Assembly: GCA_003864455.1 (NCBI GenBank)
Contig: BGZN01000011.1
Coordinates: forward strand, 1-43,563
Reading direction: 5' to 3'
Source: Candidatus Termititenax aidoneus
GTDB taxonomy: Bacteria; Margulisbacteria; Termititenacia; Termititenacales; Termititenacaceae
DNA length: 43,563 nt
Program-made: the position numbers and the translations under genes
The notes under the pieces: generated by a model
Told to the model about the DNA's origin: nothing
The model's database searches: none
What the model saw: the letters and a program-made list of their open reading frames with translations, nothing else
In this document: one piece after another, positions 33,601 to 41,920 of the stretch
How the letters are laid out: every line of letters begins with the position of its first letter
How positions within the stretch are numbered: position 1 is the first letter of the stretch

Positions 33601-34212
33601 CAGCTGCTGGTGGATCTCCGCGCGAATGTCGCTCAAACGGAATAAATTTTGTTCGGCGGCCTCTAGTTTGAGCTGCGTGGCGTGTTTGCGGGATTTGTAT
33701 TTGTGAATGCCCGCGGCTTCCTCGAATAATTTGCGGCGGTCTTCCGGCTTGCTGTGCAGTATGCTGACTACCTGACCCTGCCCGATAATCGCGTAAGAAC
33801 CTTTGCCGATGCCGGTGTCCATCAGCAATTCCTGCACATCGCGCAGCCGCACTACTTCTTTGTTGATAAGATATTCGCTCTCACCGGTGCGGTAAAAACG
33901 GCGGCCGACCTCGACCTCGCTGTAATCCACCGGCAGACGGTGATCGGAATTGTCGATAGTCAGAAAAACTTCCGCCAGAGAAACCGGCTTGCGCTCTTCC
34001 GTGCCGGCAAAAATAACCTCTTCCTGCAGCGAACCGCGCAGCAACTTGATCGACTGCTCGCCCATAACCCAGCGGAAAGCGTCAATAATATTGCTCTTGC
34101 CGCAGCCGTTTGGCCCGACGATTGCCGTGATGCCGCGTTTGTCGGCAAATTCTAAAACTGTCCGGTCGGGAAAAGTTTTGAACCCGAACATTTCCAGTTT
34201 TTTCAGATACAT
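30631..34212 (-). CDS. smc: Smc, chromosome segregation ATPase
   Basis: An 1193-residue SMC that forms a ring with ScpA and ScpB to organise and separate chromosomes. The N-terminal head has Walker A GPNGCGKSN (residues 33-41), and the C-terminal head has LLSGGQNALTAVALLF and Walker B FCILDEIDAALDD. Two long coiled coils (about 170-500 and 670-1000) flank a hinge (about 510-660, with FAGIAGVVADII and LLTGGSVG). The length is typical. The start directly follows the rnc stop (TGAATG), and rnc-smc linkage is common in bacteria. Confidence 0.97.
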   Translation of the reverse strand: MYLKKLEMFGFKTFPDRTVLEFADKRGITAIVGPNGCGKSNIIDAFRWVMGEQSIKLLRGSLQEEVIFAGTEERKPVSLAEVFLTIDNSDHRLPVDYSEVEVGRRFYRTGESEYLINKEVVRLRDVQELLMDTGIGKGSYAIIGQGQVVSILHSKPEDRRKLFEEAAGIHKYKSRKHATQLKLEAAEQNLFRLSDIRAEIHQQLGPLEEQARTANEYQVLKKDLAGLEIGLFKVKLGKLDFFRQEVEQKIAEYKKVVEEADAGAQNIAAKKQEFRDKIVELDKQLQACDSQLQDWRRQRAESANKSDVAKERIGNHRQRLQTVEQEIAQLEANQTALLARQNEAQVELGAVEKSVAELNERLAKKNEETGAIVGRWQQVNQEIADLKKALADFLDQVENKKSKLLGLTSGETVVAGDLQRVETSLTDFALEQEELANRKGELLERKTFVDNSVNDLHARRDELFKQRSQKEDERKTRLNLRIEIKEKFDQQSSRLKLLEEMQQTHEGFQKGVRSVFQARKDDAPGFAGIAGVVADIITVPKQYEAAVEAALENNLQAIVAEDRATVEQVIRHLREHSLGRATFMAGGLLKNAVRVAPPRGICAVDVVSCAEKYQEFITGLLGTVCIVDDLEQALGLSEQIEPSGLTAVVTLAGEVLTAKGLLTGGSVGKEQESASLLSRQREIIELQKDIEQYTGELAALDTEIKNIEQLFGQIENELKEHANKLKHLEIEQGTIANDLARIEIDSGKLEKNIASSRQEITQQQSEMERIAGQKQNLQAELDELNKQREEKEKIIAEKENALQQADNEKTAVNELLTEIKINSTNALASKRQVELKLESYRDNIQQTAAQLAEKNTEKETLRQSIAEAENILQSTQNVLPEIEGKIEQTQTELNTANQERARYFHDLEVYDRLEKERNDADREVRAKLSEEEIKMARVEAEHDEMLRRMANEYNLTIEDALKSEAVVEDYEKTQDEVEKLKRRIKRMEPVNLLAIEEYEAQKERLAFIENQCEDLEKSKADLLSIIKELDCTALEAFKETFHLVNEHFKQIFTSLFNGGSAELQILDNNNILESGIEILARVPGAKKTQSMSLLSGGQNALTAVALLFSLLSARPGPFCILDEIDAALDDPNIGRVTELLKEYAEKTQIIIITHRQAMMSVAEVLFGLTMEQKGVSKVVSLELPGKEKALVEA

Positions 34213-34947
34213 TCAAACACTCTCCAGTATCCCCCTGAAATGCGCGTCTTGCAGCAAATTTTTAGCGGCCTGCTGCTCCGAGCCTTTTTTCGTTTTATTT
34301 TGTCCCTGCGCCGCATAAGGCCGCAGCCGCGCCAGAACACCCGGCCTGGCCACCAGCACTTCGCTGGTAAAAACCTTGTCGTGCTCTGGACCGGCCTCCT
34401 GTATAACACGATATTCTGGTAATTTCCAGCCTAAGGCCTGCACCCTCTCCTGCAGGACAGATTTGTAATCCTGAAAGTCCGCCAGTTCGATTTCCTCGGC
34501 GAAAATCGGCTGAAAAATCCGCAAAATAAATTCGCGCGCGCGCGCCAAACCGCCGTCGAGATAACAGGCCGCAAAAAGCGCTTCCAGACTGTCGGCCAGA
34601 TTGGACTTGCGCAGCGCGCCGCCGTTCGCAGTTTCGTTGCGGCTCATCAGCAAATAATCGCCGAGCGCGTAACGCGCGCCGATCTCCGCCAGCACCGAGT
34701 CGCTGACCAGCACCGCGCGGACTTTGGTCAAAAAGCCCTCGTCCTGATCCGCAAAAGTTTCAAACAAATATTCGGAGATGACTATTTTCAAAACCGCGTC
34801 GCCCAAAAATTCCAGCCGCTCATTGTTGGCCGCGGCCTGCGAACAATGCGTCAGCGCCTGATCCAAAAGCTCAAGATTTTGAAATTCAATTTGCAAAGCT
34901 TTTTGACAAGCCTTTAATTGTTGAACGCGGTTTAGAGTAAGCGGCAT
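34213..34947 (-). CDS. rnc: RNase III
   Basis: A 244-residue double-strand RNase that processes rRNA and other structured RNA. The catalytic signature is ERLEFLGDAVLKIV (Glu43, Glu46, Asp50), with the second metal site in NLADSLEALFAACYLDGG. The C-terminal dsRNA-binding domain starts near residue 160 (DYKSVLQERVQALG) and ends in the helix SEQQAAKNLLQ. The length matches the family. A TAAAAT box lies about ten bases upstream of the ATG and may be the promoter of rnc-smc-folD. Confidence 0.96.
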   Translation of the reverse strand: MPLTLNRVQQLKACQKALQIEFQNLELLDQALTHCSQAAANNERLEFLGDAVLKIVISEYLFETFADQDEGFLTKVRAVLVSDSVLAEIGARYALGDYLLMSRNETANGGALRKSNLADSLEALFAACYLDGGLARAREFILRIFQPIFAEEIELADFQDYKSVLQERVQALGWKLPEYRVIQEAGPEHDKVFTSEVLVARPGVLARLRPYAAQGQNKTKKGSEQQAAKNLLQDAHFRGILESV

Positions 34948-35044
34948 AGCAAAATAATTTTAACATAAAAAACTTCTTGCTATCACACTCAAAATATGTT
35001 AATTTTTTGCGCATGGGGAGATTTTTTTGGAGTGAAGAAAAAAA

Positions 35045-36505
35045 TTGAAAATAAAATTTGACGGAAAAATTTTAGTCATCGGCTGCGGTGGTGTGTCACA
35101 GTGTTTTTTGCCTCTGCTCGTTAAGCATCTGGAGATGCCGTTACACAAAATAACAGTCATCGATTTTATTGATAAAACCAAAGACATTGCCGCTATTCTC
35201 AAGACCGGCGTCAATTTCAAAAAAGACCGCGTCACGCAAGAAAATATCGGCAGCAAACTTGCCGAGTATGTCGGCGGCGGCGACATCATCATTGATCTGG
35301 CGTGGAATATCGACTGCAACACGATTTTGCAATGGTGTCACGACCACAATGTCCGTTACATCAACACTTCCGTCGAGGAGTGGGACCCTTACGCCGACGC
35401 GGAAAATATTCCTCCGCAGCAGCGTACCCTCTATTACCGTCAGATGCAGATCCGTGAGATGCTGGCCGGCTGGAAAATCAAAGGTCCGTCGGCGGTCATC
35501 GATCACGGCGCCAATCCCGGACTGGTGTCGCATTTCGTCAAAGTCGCGCTGGTCGATATTGCCAACAAACTTTTGCAGGACAAACCCAAAGACGCGCGCG
35601 CGGAAAATCTCAAAGAATATTTACGTACGGAAAATTGGCCGAAAATTTCCCAGACGCTTGGCGTGAAAGTCATACACATCAGCGAGCGCGACACGCAGGT
35701 TATCGACCAGCCCAAACAGATCAATGAATTTGTGAACACGTGGAGCATCGAGGGTTTTTACGAAGAAAGCATCGCGCCGGCGGAGTTGGGCTGGGGCACG
35801 CACGAGTTGGCTCTGCCGCCGCATGCGCTGGCGCACAGTTACGGTCCGCAAAATCAGATCTGCCTCGCGCAAATGGGCGTGAAAACCAAAGTGCGCAGCT
35901 GGGTGCCCTGCGGCGAAATCACCGGCATGGTTATCCGCCACGGCGAGGCTTTTTCGATCTCGGATTATCTAACCGTGTGGAACGGCGCTGAGCCGGTGTA
36001 CCGCCCGACCGTGCATTACGCTTACTGCCCCTGCGACGGCGCGCAGCTTTCTATCGCCGAGCTGGAAATGCGGCAATTTAAAATACAGGAAAAACAGCGG
36101 ACTTTGACGGACGAAATTATTGACGGGCGCGATGAACTGGGCGTGTTACTCATGGGACATGATTTCAAATCCTGGTGGACCGGCAGCTTGCTGGACATTC
36201 ACACCACGCGCAAACTTGCACCGCATCAAAATGCCACAACTCTGCAAGTCGCCTGCTCGGTGCTGGGCGCGCTTTTCTGGCTGATCCGCAATCCGCAGGA
36301 AGGCGTGAAAAATCCTGACCAGCTGCCGTACAAAGAAGTGTTGGAAGTCGCCCGGCCTTACCTCGGCGAATTTGTCTCTCTGCCGTCGAACTGGGACCCG
36401 GTGCAAAACCGCCGCGATATCGACATGTTCAATAAATACCGCCGGCAGCCGCGGTGCATTGACGAAAGTTTAATGTGGCAGTTTAATACGTTCTTGGTGG
36501 AATAA
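35045..36505 (+). CDS. hss: Homospermidine synthase
   Basis: A 486-residue enzyme that makes sym-homospermidine from two putrescines (or putrescine plus spermidine) with NAD. The N-terminal Rossmann site is VIGCGGVSQCFLPLL. Bacterial Hss motifs follow: IDLAWNIDC, NTSVEEWDPY, DHGANPGLVSHFVK, FVNTWSIEGFYEE and PAELGWGTHE. This separates it from carboxynorspermidine dehydrogenase, which belongs to the same superfamily. It starts with TTG at 35045; GGAG lies 12 bases before, a long spacing. The decarboxylase gene 22 bases downstream would provide putrescine, so the two form a homospermidine pathway. Confidence 0.88.
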   Translation: MKIKFDGKILVIGCGGVSQCFLPLLVKHLEMPLHKITVIDFIDKTKDIAAILKTGVNFKKDRVTQENIGSKLAEYVGGGDIIIDLAWNIDCNTILQWCHDHNVRYINTSVEEWDPYADAENIPPQQRTLYYRQMQIREMLAGWKIKGPSAVIDHGANPGLVSHFVKVALVDIANKLLQDKPKDARAENLKEYLRTENWPKISQTLGVKVIHISERDTQVIDQPKQINEFVNTWSIEGFYEESIAPAELGWGTHELALPPHALAHSYGPQNQICLAQMGVKTKVRSWVPCGEITGMVIRHGEAFSISDYLTVWNGAEPVYRPTVHYAYCPCDGAQLSIAELEMRQFKIQEKQRTLTDEIIDGRDELGVLLMGHDFKSWWTGSLLDIHTTRKLAPHQNATTLQVACSVLGALFWLIRNPQEGVKNPDQLPYKEVLEVARPYLGEFVSLPSNWDPVQNRRDIDMFNKYRRQPRCIDESLMWQFNTFLVE

Positions 36506-36526
36506 AAAACCGCAGGAGGCAGATAA

Positions 36527-37711
36527 TTGGCACACGAGGAACCTGAGGGCGCGGAGTCCCGCCAGCCCAGCATCAAAGCACCGAAAACCCGCGAAGGCAT
36601 TGAGTCGCTGATCCGCAAATTAGTCAAAGAGCACAACACTCCTCTATTACTCATTTTAAAAAGCGTTTTAAGCAAGCAATTTTATTGTTTCAAAAAAAAG
36701 CTGCCCAACATCGAGCCGTTTTATGCGATCAAGTCCAATCCCAACGCGCAGGTTTTGAAACATTTTGTCAATCTGGGCTGCGCGTTCGACGTAGCCAGCG
36801 CCAAAGAGATCGAATGGGTTTTGCGCGCCGGCGCTAAACCGCGCAATATTATTTTTGCCAACACCATAAAATCCGAAGCCGACCTGCAATATGCGCATTG
36901 CCATAAAATCAATCTGCTGACTTTTGACAACGAACTGGAATTATACAAAATCGCCAAATTTTGCCCCAAGTCGCGGGTAGTCCTGCGCATCAAAGTCGCC
37001 AATATCGGCAGCGTGGTGCAGCTTTCGCTCAAATTCGGCGCTGATCTGGAGCAGGCAACTTATCTGCTGAAAAAAGCGCGGTCGCTGGGTCTGCACCCGG
37101 AAGGCATTAGTTTTCACGTCGGTTCGCAATGCACGAACATCAACAATTATATTCAAGCGCTGGAAATGTCCGCCAAGATTTTTGCGGAGGCGGAAAACAC
37201 CGGCATTTATCTCAAACTGCTGGATATTGGCGGCGGTTTTCCGATCAAACATTTTGACGACGAGGACGGCACGATTTTTGAAAAAATGGCCAGCACTTTG
37301 CGCAAAGAAATCAAACGGCTTTTCAAAAGCTACGACAAACTGCGCATCATCGCCGAGCCGGGGCGGTTTTTTTGTGGGCCGGCCGGCATACTTATCACGC
37401 AGGTCGTCGGCAAGGCTTTCCGCGACAACAAATATTATTATTATATTAACGACGGCGTGTATCAGGATTTTTCCGGCGTGATTTTTGACCACTGCAAATA
37501 CGAATTCAAAACGCTGAAACGCGGGCCGAAACTGCTCTGCACGATAGCCGGTCCGACCTGTGATTCGCTGGATATTATTTCGCTGACCGAGGAACTGCCG
37601 GAGTTGGACATCGGCAATGTCATTTACGTCAAAAATATCGGAGCGTATTCCTGCGCCAGCGCCGTGCCGACTTTCAACGGCTTTGCGCCGGCTAAAATTT
37701 TAGTTGTCTAA
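36527..37711 (+). CDS. Ornithine (or lysine/ornithine) decarboxylase, PLP fold III
   Basis: A 394-residue PLP enzyme of the alanine-racemase fold. The PLP lysine is Lys69 in YAIKSNP, and the phosphate-binding loop is LLDIGGGFP near residue 235. AEPGRFF follows near residue 280, and the active-site cysteine sits in GPTCDSLDII, which is typical of eukaryote-like ornithine decarboxylases. The first 30 residues are an acidic extension. It starts with TTG behind a strong site (AGGAGG at 36514-36519). With homospermidine synthase it forms a two-gene operon. Lysine decarboxylation is possible, but the synthase partner favours putrescine as product. Confidence 0.88.
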   Translation: MAHEEPEGAESRQPSIKAPKTREGIESLIRKLVKEHNTPLLLILKSVLSKQFYCFKKKLPNIEPFYAIKSNPNAQVLKHFVNLGCAFDVASAKEIEWVLRAGAKPRNIIFANTIKSEADLQYAHCHKINLLTFDNELELYKIAKFCPKSRVVLRIKVANIGSVVQLSLKFGADLEQATYLLKKARSLGLHPEGISFHVGSQCTNINNYIQALEMSAKIFAEAENTGIYLKLLDIGGGFPIKHFDDEDGTIFEKMASTLRKEIKRLFKSYDKLRIIAEPGRFFCGPAGILITQVVGKAFRDNKYYYYINDGVYQDFSGVIFDHCKYEFKTLKRGPKLLCTIAGPTCDSLDIISLTEELPELDIGNVIYVKNIGAYSCASAVPTFNGFAPAKILVV

Positions 37712-37724
37712 TTAATTATAGACA
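37705..37724. terminator. Small palindrome between convergent genes
   Basis: TGTCTA, eight bases, TAGACA, spanning the stops of the decarboxylase and the convergent unknown gene. The stem is short and has no T tract, so the call is weak. Confidence 0.25.
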
Positions 37725-38197
37725 CAACTGATTATTCCGGTAAAAAAATCCCGCAGAGCCGGATCGTCCAGCGAATCCAGCAGCAGTACCGCGTCATCCT
37801 GCGAGCGTTCGATAAGCTGCACCGACCGGATAAAAAAATTCCGATTGGCGCGGCTGCTAAAATTCTCAATCAGCAGATAGCGGCTGTCTTGCAGCGCCAG
37901 GTAAAATATTTTGCCCAAAATGTAAAATTTTAATTTGGCGAAAAAATCTTCCAGCGCTATATCTTTTTTGCCGCGTTTAAGATTTTGCAGATCGTCCAAA
38001 ATATTCCGGCAAAATTCCTGTTTGTTTTCCGCTACGGACAGCAAATAACTTATTTCATAGTCAATATGTTTAGCCTGGCCAGACAGACTGACGCTGTCTT
38101 TGGAGCGCGGCGGCTGGCCAGCCAGCGCTTTGTTAATCGACTCCACAATCATACGCCGCGCCTGCTGGCCGGATTCTATAGTCAGGACATCACTCAT
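37712..38197 (-). CDS. Unknown cytosolic protein
   Basis: I do not recognise this 161-residue protein. It is largely helical with no signal peptide or membrane segment. The N-terminus is MSDVLTIESGQQARRMIVES and the C-terminus is acidic and hydrophobic (DDPALRDFFTGIISCV). The ATG at 38197 has GAGGAG eight bases upstream; the ATG at 38203 would be too close to that site. A 30-codon gene overlaps its start, so the two are probably translated as a coupled pair. It is convergent with the decarboxylase and divergent from a LacI-type gene. Confidence 0.6.
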   Translation of the reverse strand: MSDVLTIESGQQARRMIVESINKALAGQPPRSKDSVSLSGQAKHIDYEISYLLSVAENKQEFCRNILDDLQNLKRGKKDIALEDFFAKLKFYILGKIFYLALQDSRYLLIENFSSRANRNFFIRSVQLIERSQDDAVLLLDSLDDPALRDFFTGIISCVYN

Positions 38198-38282
38198 TGG
38201 CATACTCCTCGCGTAAAATTATTTCAGCCTGCTTTAAGATAAAATCCAAAAGCTTTTTGACTTTTTTAGTATCTTTGCTCAT
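38190..38282 (-). CDS. Small 30-residue protein upstream of the unknown gene
   Basis: MSKDTKKVKKLLDFILKQAE, then IILREEYANE and a stop. It has a very good ribosome site, GGAGGT, five bases before the ATG at 38282. The stop overlaps the next gene's start by eight bases, as in coupled translation. The peptide is an amphipathic, charged helix. It could be a real partner of the downstream protein or a leader peptide that opens its start site. Confidence 0.55.
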   Translation of the reverse strand: MSKDTKKVKKLLDFILKQAEIILREEYANE

Positions 38283-38362
38283 GGTCTACCTCCGCCTTGT
38301 TTTTGTCTTGTTTGTTTTATACATGATTTTCATTAAAAATTTATATCTATTTTTTCAAAAAT

Positions 38363-38391
38363 TTGACCTAAATTTACTTAACTGGTATAAT
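38363..38391 (+). promoter_or_regulatory. Promoter of the lacI-family gene
   Basis: TTGACC (38363-38368), 17 bases, TGG before TATAAT (38386-38391). The box ends seven bases before the ATG at 38399. Confidence 0.75.
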
Positions 38392-38398
38392 TTTTGAT

Positions 38399-39379
38399 AT
38401 GTCTAAATTGAAAGATATTGCCAAGGCCTGCAATGTTTCGATCAGCACCGTGTCGCTGGCCATCCACAAACCGCACCGCATTTCGCGCGAAAAAAAAGAT
38501 GAGATTTTGCGCAAAGCTCAAGAGCTGGGTTATTTCAGCAAAAACAAAACTGTAACGCGCGTGCTGCTGGTCTTCAAAGATTTTTTCAAATGTTACATGG
38601 GTGATTATTATAATAACGTTATCTACGGCATCCTTGAAGTACTGCACAAAGAAAATATCACGATACAAATTTTAAGCAATTTTGATGTTGATTATGAACA
38701 GGTTTATGAAAACAACGGCATTATTTTCGTCGGCAAAACGCCGCCGGAATTTTTGGCCAAAGCGCTGAATTTCAAAATGCCTTTTGTGCTTTGCGGGCAT
38801 CCTGACGACCAAAATAAATATTCGTCTGTGCATTTTGACGTCAAAAAAGGCCTGCATGAACTACTGGATTATTTAATCAGTTCCGGACACAAAAAAATCG
38901 GACTTATCGTCGGACAAGCTTCTCACGAAGATTTCTTTTACAAAACTCTGGTCGGCACTTTTCAGGAAACTTTGTCCCGCAATCAATTGAGCAACTCGGA
39001 AAAAATGATAACCACTTGCGACTATGACAATCTGCAAACTGTAGAAATCGCGCTAAATAAACTGCTCAAACAAAACCCGACCACAATTTGCTGCGCCGAC
39101 GACCATATCGCCTACGTTTCTTATAATATTCTGAAACGCTGGAACATAAAAATTCCCGATGACATTTCTCTGACTGGCTTTGACGATATTCGCTTATCGT
39201 CTTTTCTTGAACCGCCCCGTCCGCGCCTAACCACCGTGTCCTCTGATCCGATAAATTTAGGCCGCACAGCCGTGTTGCAGCTTAAAAAAATGATTCTCTC
39301 GTCCGGCGGCTTTGATCAGAAACACATTATTTTGCCGGTGCATTTAAAAATCGGCGCTTCTGTAAAAAGAATACGATGA
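38399..39379 (+). CDS. LacI/GalR-family transcriptional regulator
   Basis: A 326-residue regulator. The N-terminal helix-turn-helix is LKDIAKACNVSISTVSLAIH, with the hinge region RISREKKDEILRKAQELGY. The rest is a periplasmic-binding-protein-like sensor (VLLVFKDFF at its start, GHKKIGLIVG near residue 165, IPDDISLTGFDDI near residue 255, RPRLTTVSSDP). It probably responds to a sugar or nucleoside. It has its own good promoter, and no leader is possible. The last base pairs overlap the M48 gene (ATGA), so it may be translated together with a protease, an unusual partner. Confidence 0.9.
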   Translation: MSKLKDIAKACNVSISTVSLAIHKPHRISREKKDEILRKAQELGYFSKNKTVTRVLLVFKDFFKCYMGDYYNNVIYGILEVLHKENITIQILSNFDVDYEQVYENNGIIFVGKTPPEFLAKALNFKMPFVLCGHPDDQNKYSSVHFDVKKGLHELLDYLISSGHKKIGLIVGQASHEDFFYKTLVGTFQETLSRNQLSNSEKMITTCDYDNLQTVEIALNKLLKQNPTTICCADDHIAYVSYNILKRWNIKIPDDISLTGFDDIRLSSFLEPPRPRLTTVSSDPINLGRTAVLQLKKMILSSGGFDQKHIILPVHLKIGASVKRIR

Positions 39380-40815
39380 AGAAACTTATTTTAGCCGCTT
39401 TAATATGCAGCGCGCTTTTGCTGACCGGCTGCGGAATCAATCCGGTTACCGGCGGCTACACGCTCAATTTTTATTCCGACGCGCAGGAATACCAAATGGG
39501 CGAGGAATATCATCCGCAGCTTGTCGCGCAGTACGGCGAGTATGCAGACCAAAATTTGCGCAATTACGTACAGGACATCGTGAATCGTCTGGGCGACGTG
39601 TCGCACCGGCCGGATCTGAATTACCGCGTAACTTTGCTGGACACGCCGGAAATAAACGCTTTTGCCATACCCGGCGGCCGCGTCTACGTCTGCCGCGGCC
39701 TGCTGATTTACATCAATTCCGAAGCGGAACTAGCCGGCGTCATGGGGCACGAGATCGGCCACGTTACCGCCAAACACAGCGTGCAGCAAATGTCCAAACA
39801 ACAGGGGCTTGATTTTGGCCTGCTGCTCGGCGCGGTATTCCTAGCCAAAGACAGCGAACAAAACGCGCAGAATTTTCTCAATCTCGGCAGCACAGTTTCC
39901 AATTTGGCCCTGCTCTCTTACAGCCGCGAAGACGAAATGGAAGCCGACCGGCTGGGCGTCGAGTACGCGCACAAAGCCGGTTTTAGTCCGCTGGGCGTCG
40001 GCCAGGTGATGAAAATGTTTGAGAGAATGAGCGGCAAACAAAGCAAATTTAATCTCCTGCTTTCCTCGCACCCGGCCTCGGAAACGCGCAGCAAGCAGGC
40101 GCGCATTGAAGTGAGCAAGCTGGCCGAAAATCAAGACATCAACCGCGAATTAGACCGCGGCGCTTATCTGGGAAAAATCAAAAACATTATTACCGGCCAC
40201 AATCCTGAACGCGGCGTTGTCAACAACGGAAATTTTTACAGCACGCGGTATCAACTGGCGTTCAACGGCGGCGGCGGAAAATTCAGTATGGACAACGGTT
40301 ATTTAATGGCCTGGCAAAATCCGCCGCAAACCGCGGCGGTGTATCTCGAAATGCTGGAGATGAACAACAATCCTGAAAAAACCAAGACCACGCAGATGGA
40401 AAAAAATCTGGGTACGACCGCGCACACTGTCACCGGCCGCAACTGGAACAGCAGCCGCGGCAATGTTTACATTTATCTGGCGCAGACTAAAGAGGGTTAT
40501 TATCAAGTCAGCCAGTATTTCAATATTTACCGCGGCAAAATGCTCTGCCTCACGGTCCTGGAAAAACTAACCGGACAGCAGACCACGCTGGCCAATCTCG
40601 ACTCGGCGCTGCAAAACCTGCGGCCGCTTTCCGCCGCCGAAGCCGAACAGCTCAAACCGCCGCGGCTGGAAATTTACACGGCGCGCGCCGGCGACACCTG
40701 GGAAAGTCTGGCTCAAACTTATTTTTCTCCAGCCGAAGCGCAAAAATTGGCCTGGTTCAACGGCTGTGAGTTAACGGACAGCCTGCCGGAAAAAATTAAG
40801 TTAGGATTATTTTAA
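39376..40815 (+). CDS. M48 metalloprotease lipoprotein with C-terminal LysM-like domain (BepA-like)
   Basis: A 479-residue lipoprotein: signal peptide with lipobox LLTGC (Cys19). The M48 domain has HEIGH (His125, His129) and the downstream zinc ligand Glu in YSREDEMEADRLG. The C-terminus (EIYTARAGDTWESLAQTYF to the end) is a LysM-like wall-binding segment. BepA in Escherichia coli clears and matures outer membrane proteins, and this one should act at the outer membrane too, although the TPR domain of BepA is absent. It overlaps the LacI-family gene by four bases. Confidence 0.88.
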   Translation: MKKLILAALICSALLLTGCGINPVTGGYTLNFYSDAQEYQMGEEYHPQLVAQYGEYADQNLRNYVQDIVNRLGDVSHRPDLNYRVTLLDTPEINAFAIPGGRVYVCRGLLIYINSEAELAGVMGHEIGHVTAKHSVQQMSKQQGLDFGLLLGAVFLAKDSEQNAQNFLNLGSTVSNLALLSYSREDEMEADRLGVEYAHKAGFSPLGVGQVMKMFERMSGKQSKFNLLLSSHPASETRSKQARIEVSKLAENQDINRELDRGAYLGKIKNIITGHNPERGVVNNGNFYSTRYQLAFNGGGGKFSMDNGYLMAWQNPPQTAAVYLEMLEMNNNPEKTKTTQMEKNLGTTAHTVTGRNWNSSRGNVYIYLAQTKEGYYQVSQYFNIYRGKMLCLTVLEKLTGQQTTLANLDSALQNLRPLSAAEAEQLKPPRLEIYTARAGDTWESLAQTYFSPAEAQKLAWFNGCELTDSLPEKIKLGLF

Positions 40816-40818
40816 TCT

Positions 40819-41580
40819 ATGCCTCGCAGCGGAAATGAAACCAGTTGTCTTTTTGGTCCCGTTAATTCGCGGCGGCTGGGGCGCAGTCTGGGCATCGATC
40901 TTGTAAAGTTCAAAACCTGCACTTTAAACTGCGTGTTTTGCGAATGCGGCCGTACTACGCAGTTGAGCGTCGAACGGCAAGTGTTTATTCCCGCCGAAAA
41001 AGTCTTAAAAGAACTGGATACTTTTTTAACCAGCGCTGACACACTCGCTGCGCAGCGCGCGCCGGAAGTTCTGACTTTTTCCGGCGGTGGAGAGCCCACG
41101 CTGGCCGCCAATCTCGGCGAAATCATCGCGGCGCTCAAAGCTAATTATCCGCAATACAAACTTTGTCTATTGACCAATTCCACTTTGCTTTCCGACAGCC
41201 AGGTGCGCGCGGAAATAAAGCCGGTTGATATTATCATACCTTCGCTCAACGCTGTCTCAGCGGCGGCTTTTCAGAAAATCAACCGGCCGGCCGCCGGCAT
41301 CACACCGGAAAAAATCCTGAGCGGTTTGCTCGATTTGCGGCGGGAATATACCGGACAATTATTACTGGAAATTTTCATCGTGCCGGAGATCAACGACACG
41401 CCGCAGGAATTGGTTTTGCTGCGCGAGGCCGCCGCTTTGCTCCAACCGGACGGCGTGCAGCTTAATTCGCTCGACCGTAAAGGCACGGAAGACTGGGTAC
41501 AGCCGGTGTCCGCCGAAAACATGTCCAAAATCACCGAGTTTTTTAAAGATTTTAATACGAATTTTTATTTAAAACACTGA
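40819..41580 (+). CDS. Radical SAM protein of unknown reaction
   Basis: A 253-residue radical SAM enzyme: FGPVNSRRLGRSLGIDLV precedes the cluster motif C34-TLN-C38-VF-C41 in FKTCTLNCVFCECG. LTFSGGGEPTL holds the GGE loop for SAM. The family resembles small COG0731-like proteins that are related to the tRNA wybutosine enzyme but lack its tRNA-specific parts. The fold seems minimal, without extra Fe-S clusters. It starts three bases after the M48 stop and is convergent with the MazEF pair. The substrate is unknown. Confidence 0.8.
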   Translation: MPRSGNETSCLFGPVNSRRLGRSLGIDLVKFKTCTLNCVFCECGRTTQLSVERQVFIPAEKVLKELDTFLTSADTLAAQRAPEVLTFSGGGEPTLAANLGEIIAALKANYPQYKLCLLTNSTLLSDSQVRAEIKPVDIIIPSLNAVSAAAFQKINRPAAGITPEKILSGLLDLRREYTGQLLLEIFIVPEINDTPQELVLLREAAALLQPDGVQLNSLDRKGTEDWVQPVSAENMSKITEFFKDFNTNFYLKH

Positions 41581-41587
41581 CAGAATA

Positions 41588-41917
41588 TTAGTCTTCAATA
41601 TCCAGAGCAATCAAAAGCGCCTCTCTTAATCTGGCCAATTTGTGATAAGACAATTTGCCTATATAGTGCGTCAATAAGCTTTTCGGAATACTGACTAACT
41701 CATCGCAGTGAATAGCGCTGTCATGCTTTAATCCTTCGTTCACGCCTACCAGCACCTGCGTGGACAAAGCAGCATAGCTGGAATAGACTGGCGCGCAGGT
41801 TACTGTCGAAAACTTGGAATCAATTAAGATTTGCCTGCTAACCACCGCAAACACGCGGTAATTTTTAGGATCGTTTTTAGAGCCGCGATAGACACGATAC
41901 AAGTCGCCGCGCCGCAT
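41588..41917 (-). CDS. MazF/PemK-type endoribonuclease toxin
   Basis: A 109-residue toxin of the PemK/MazF fold: [18 protein letters not shown] at the N-terminus, AVVSRQILI, then [11 protein letters not shown] and the late [12 protein letters not shown]. The Arg-Gly-Asp start and the central Thr/Ser segment fit mRNA interferases. It lies three bases after the antitoxin gene. The C-terminus is helical ([16 protein letters not shown]). The cut site cannot be told from the sequence. It ends next to the convergent radical SAM gene. Confidence 0.85.
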   Translation of the reverse strand: MRRGDLYRVYRGSKNDPKNYRVFAVVSRQILIDSKFSTVTCAPVYSSYAALSTQVLVGVNEGLKHDSAIHCDELVSIPKSLLTHYIGKLSYHKLARLREALLIALDIED

Positions 41918-41920
41918 AAA

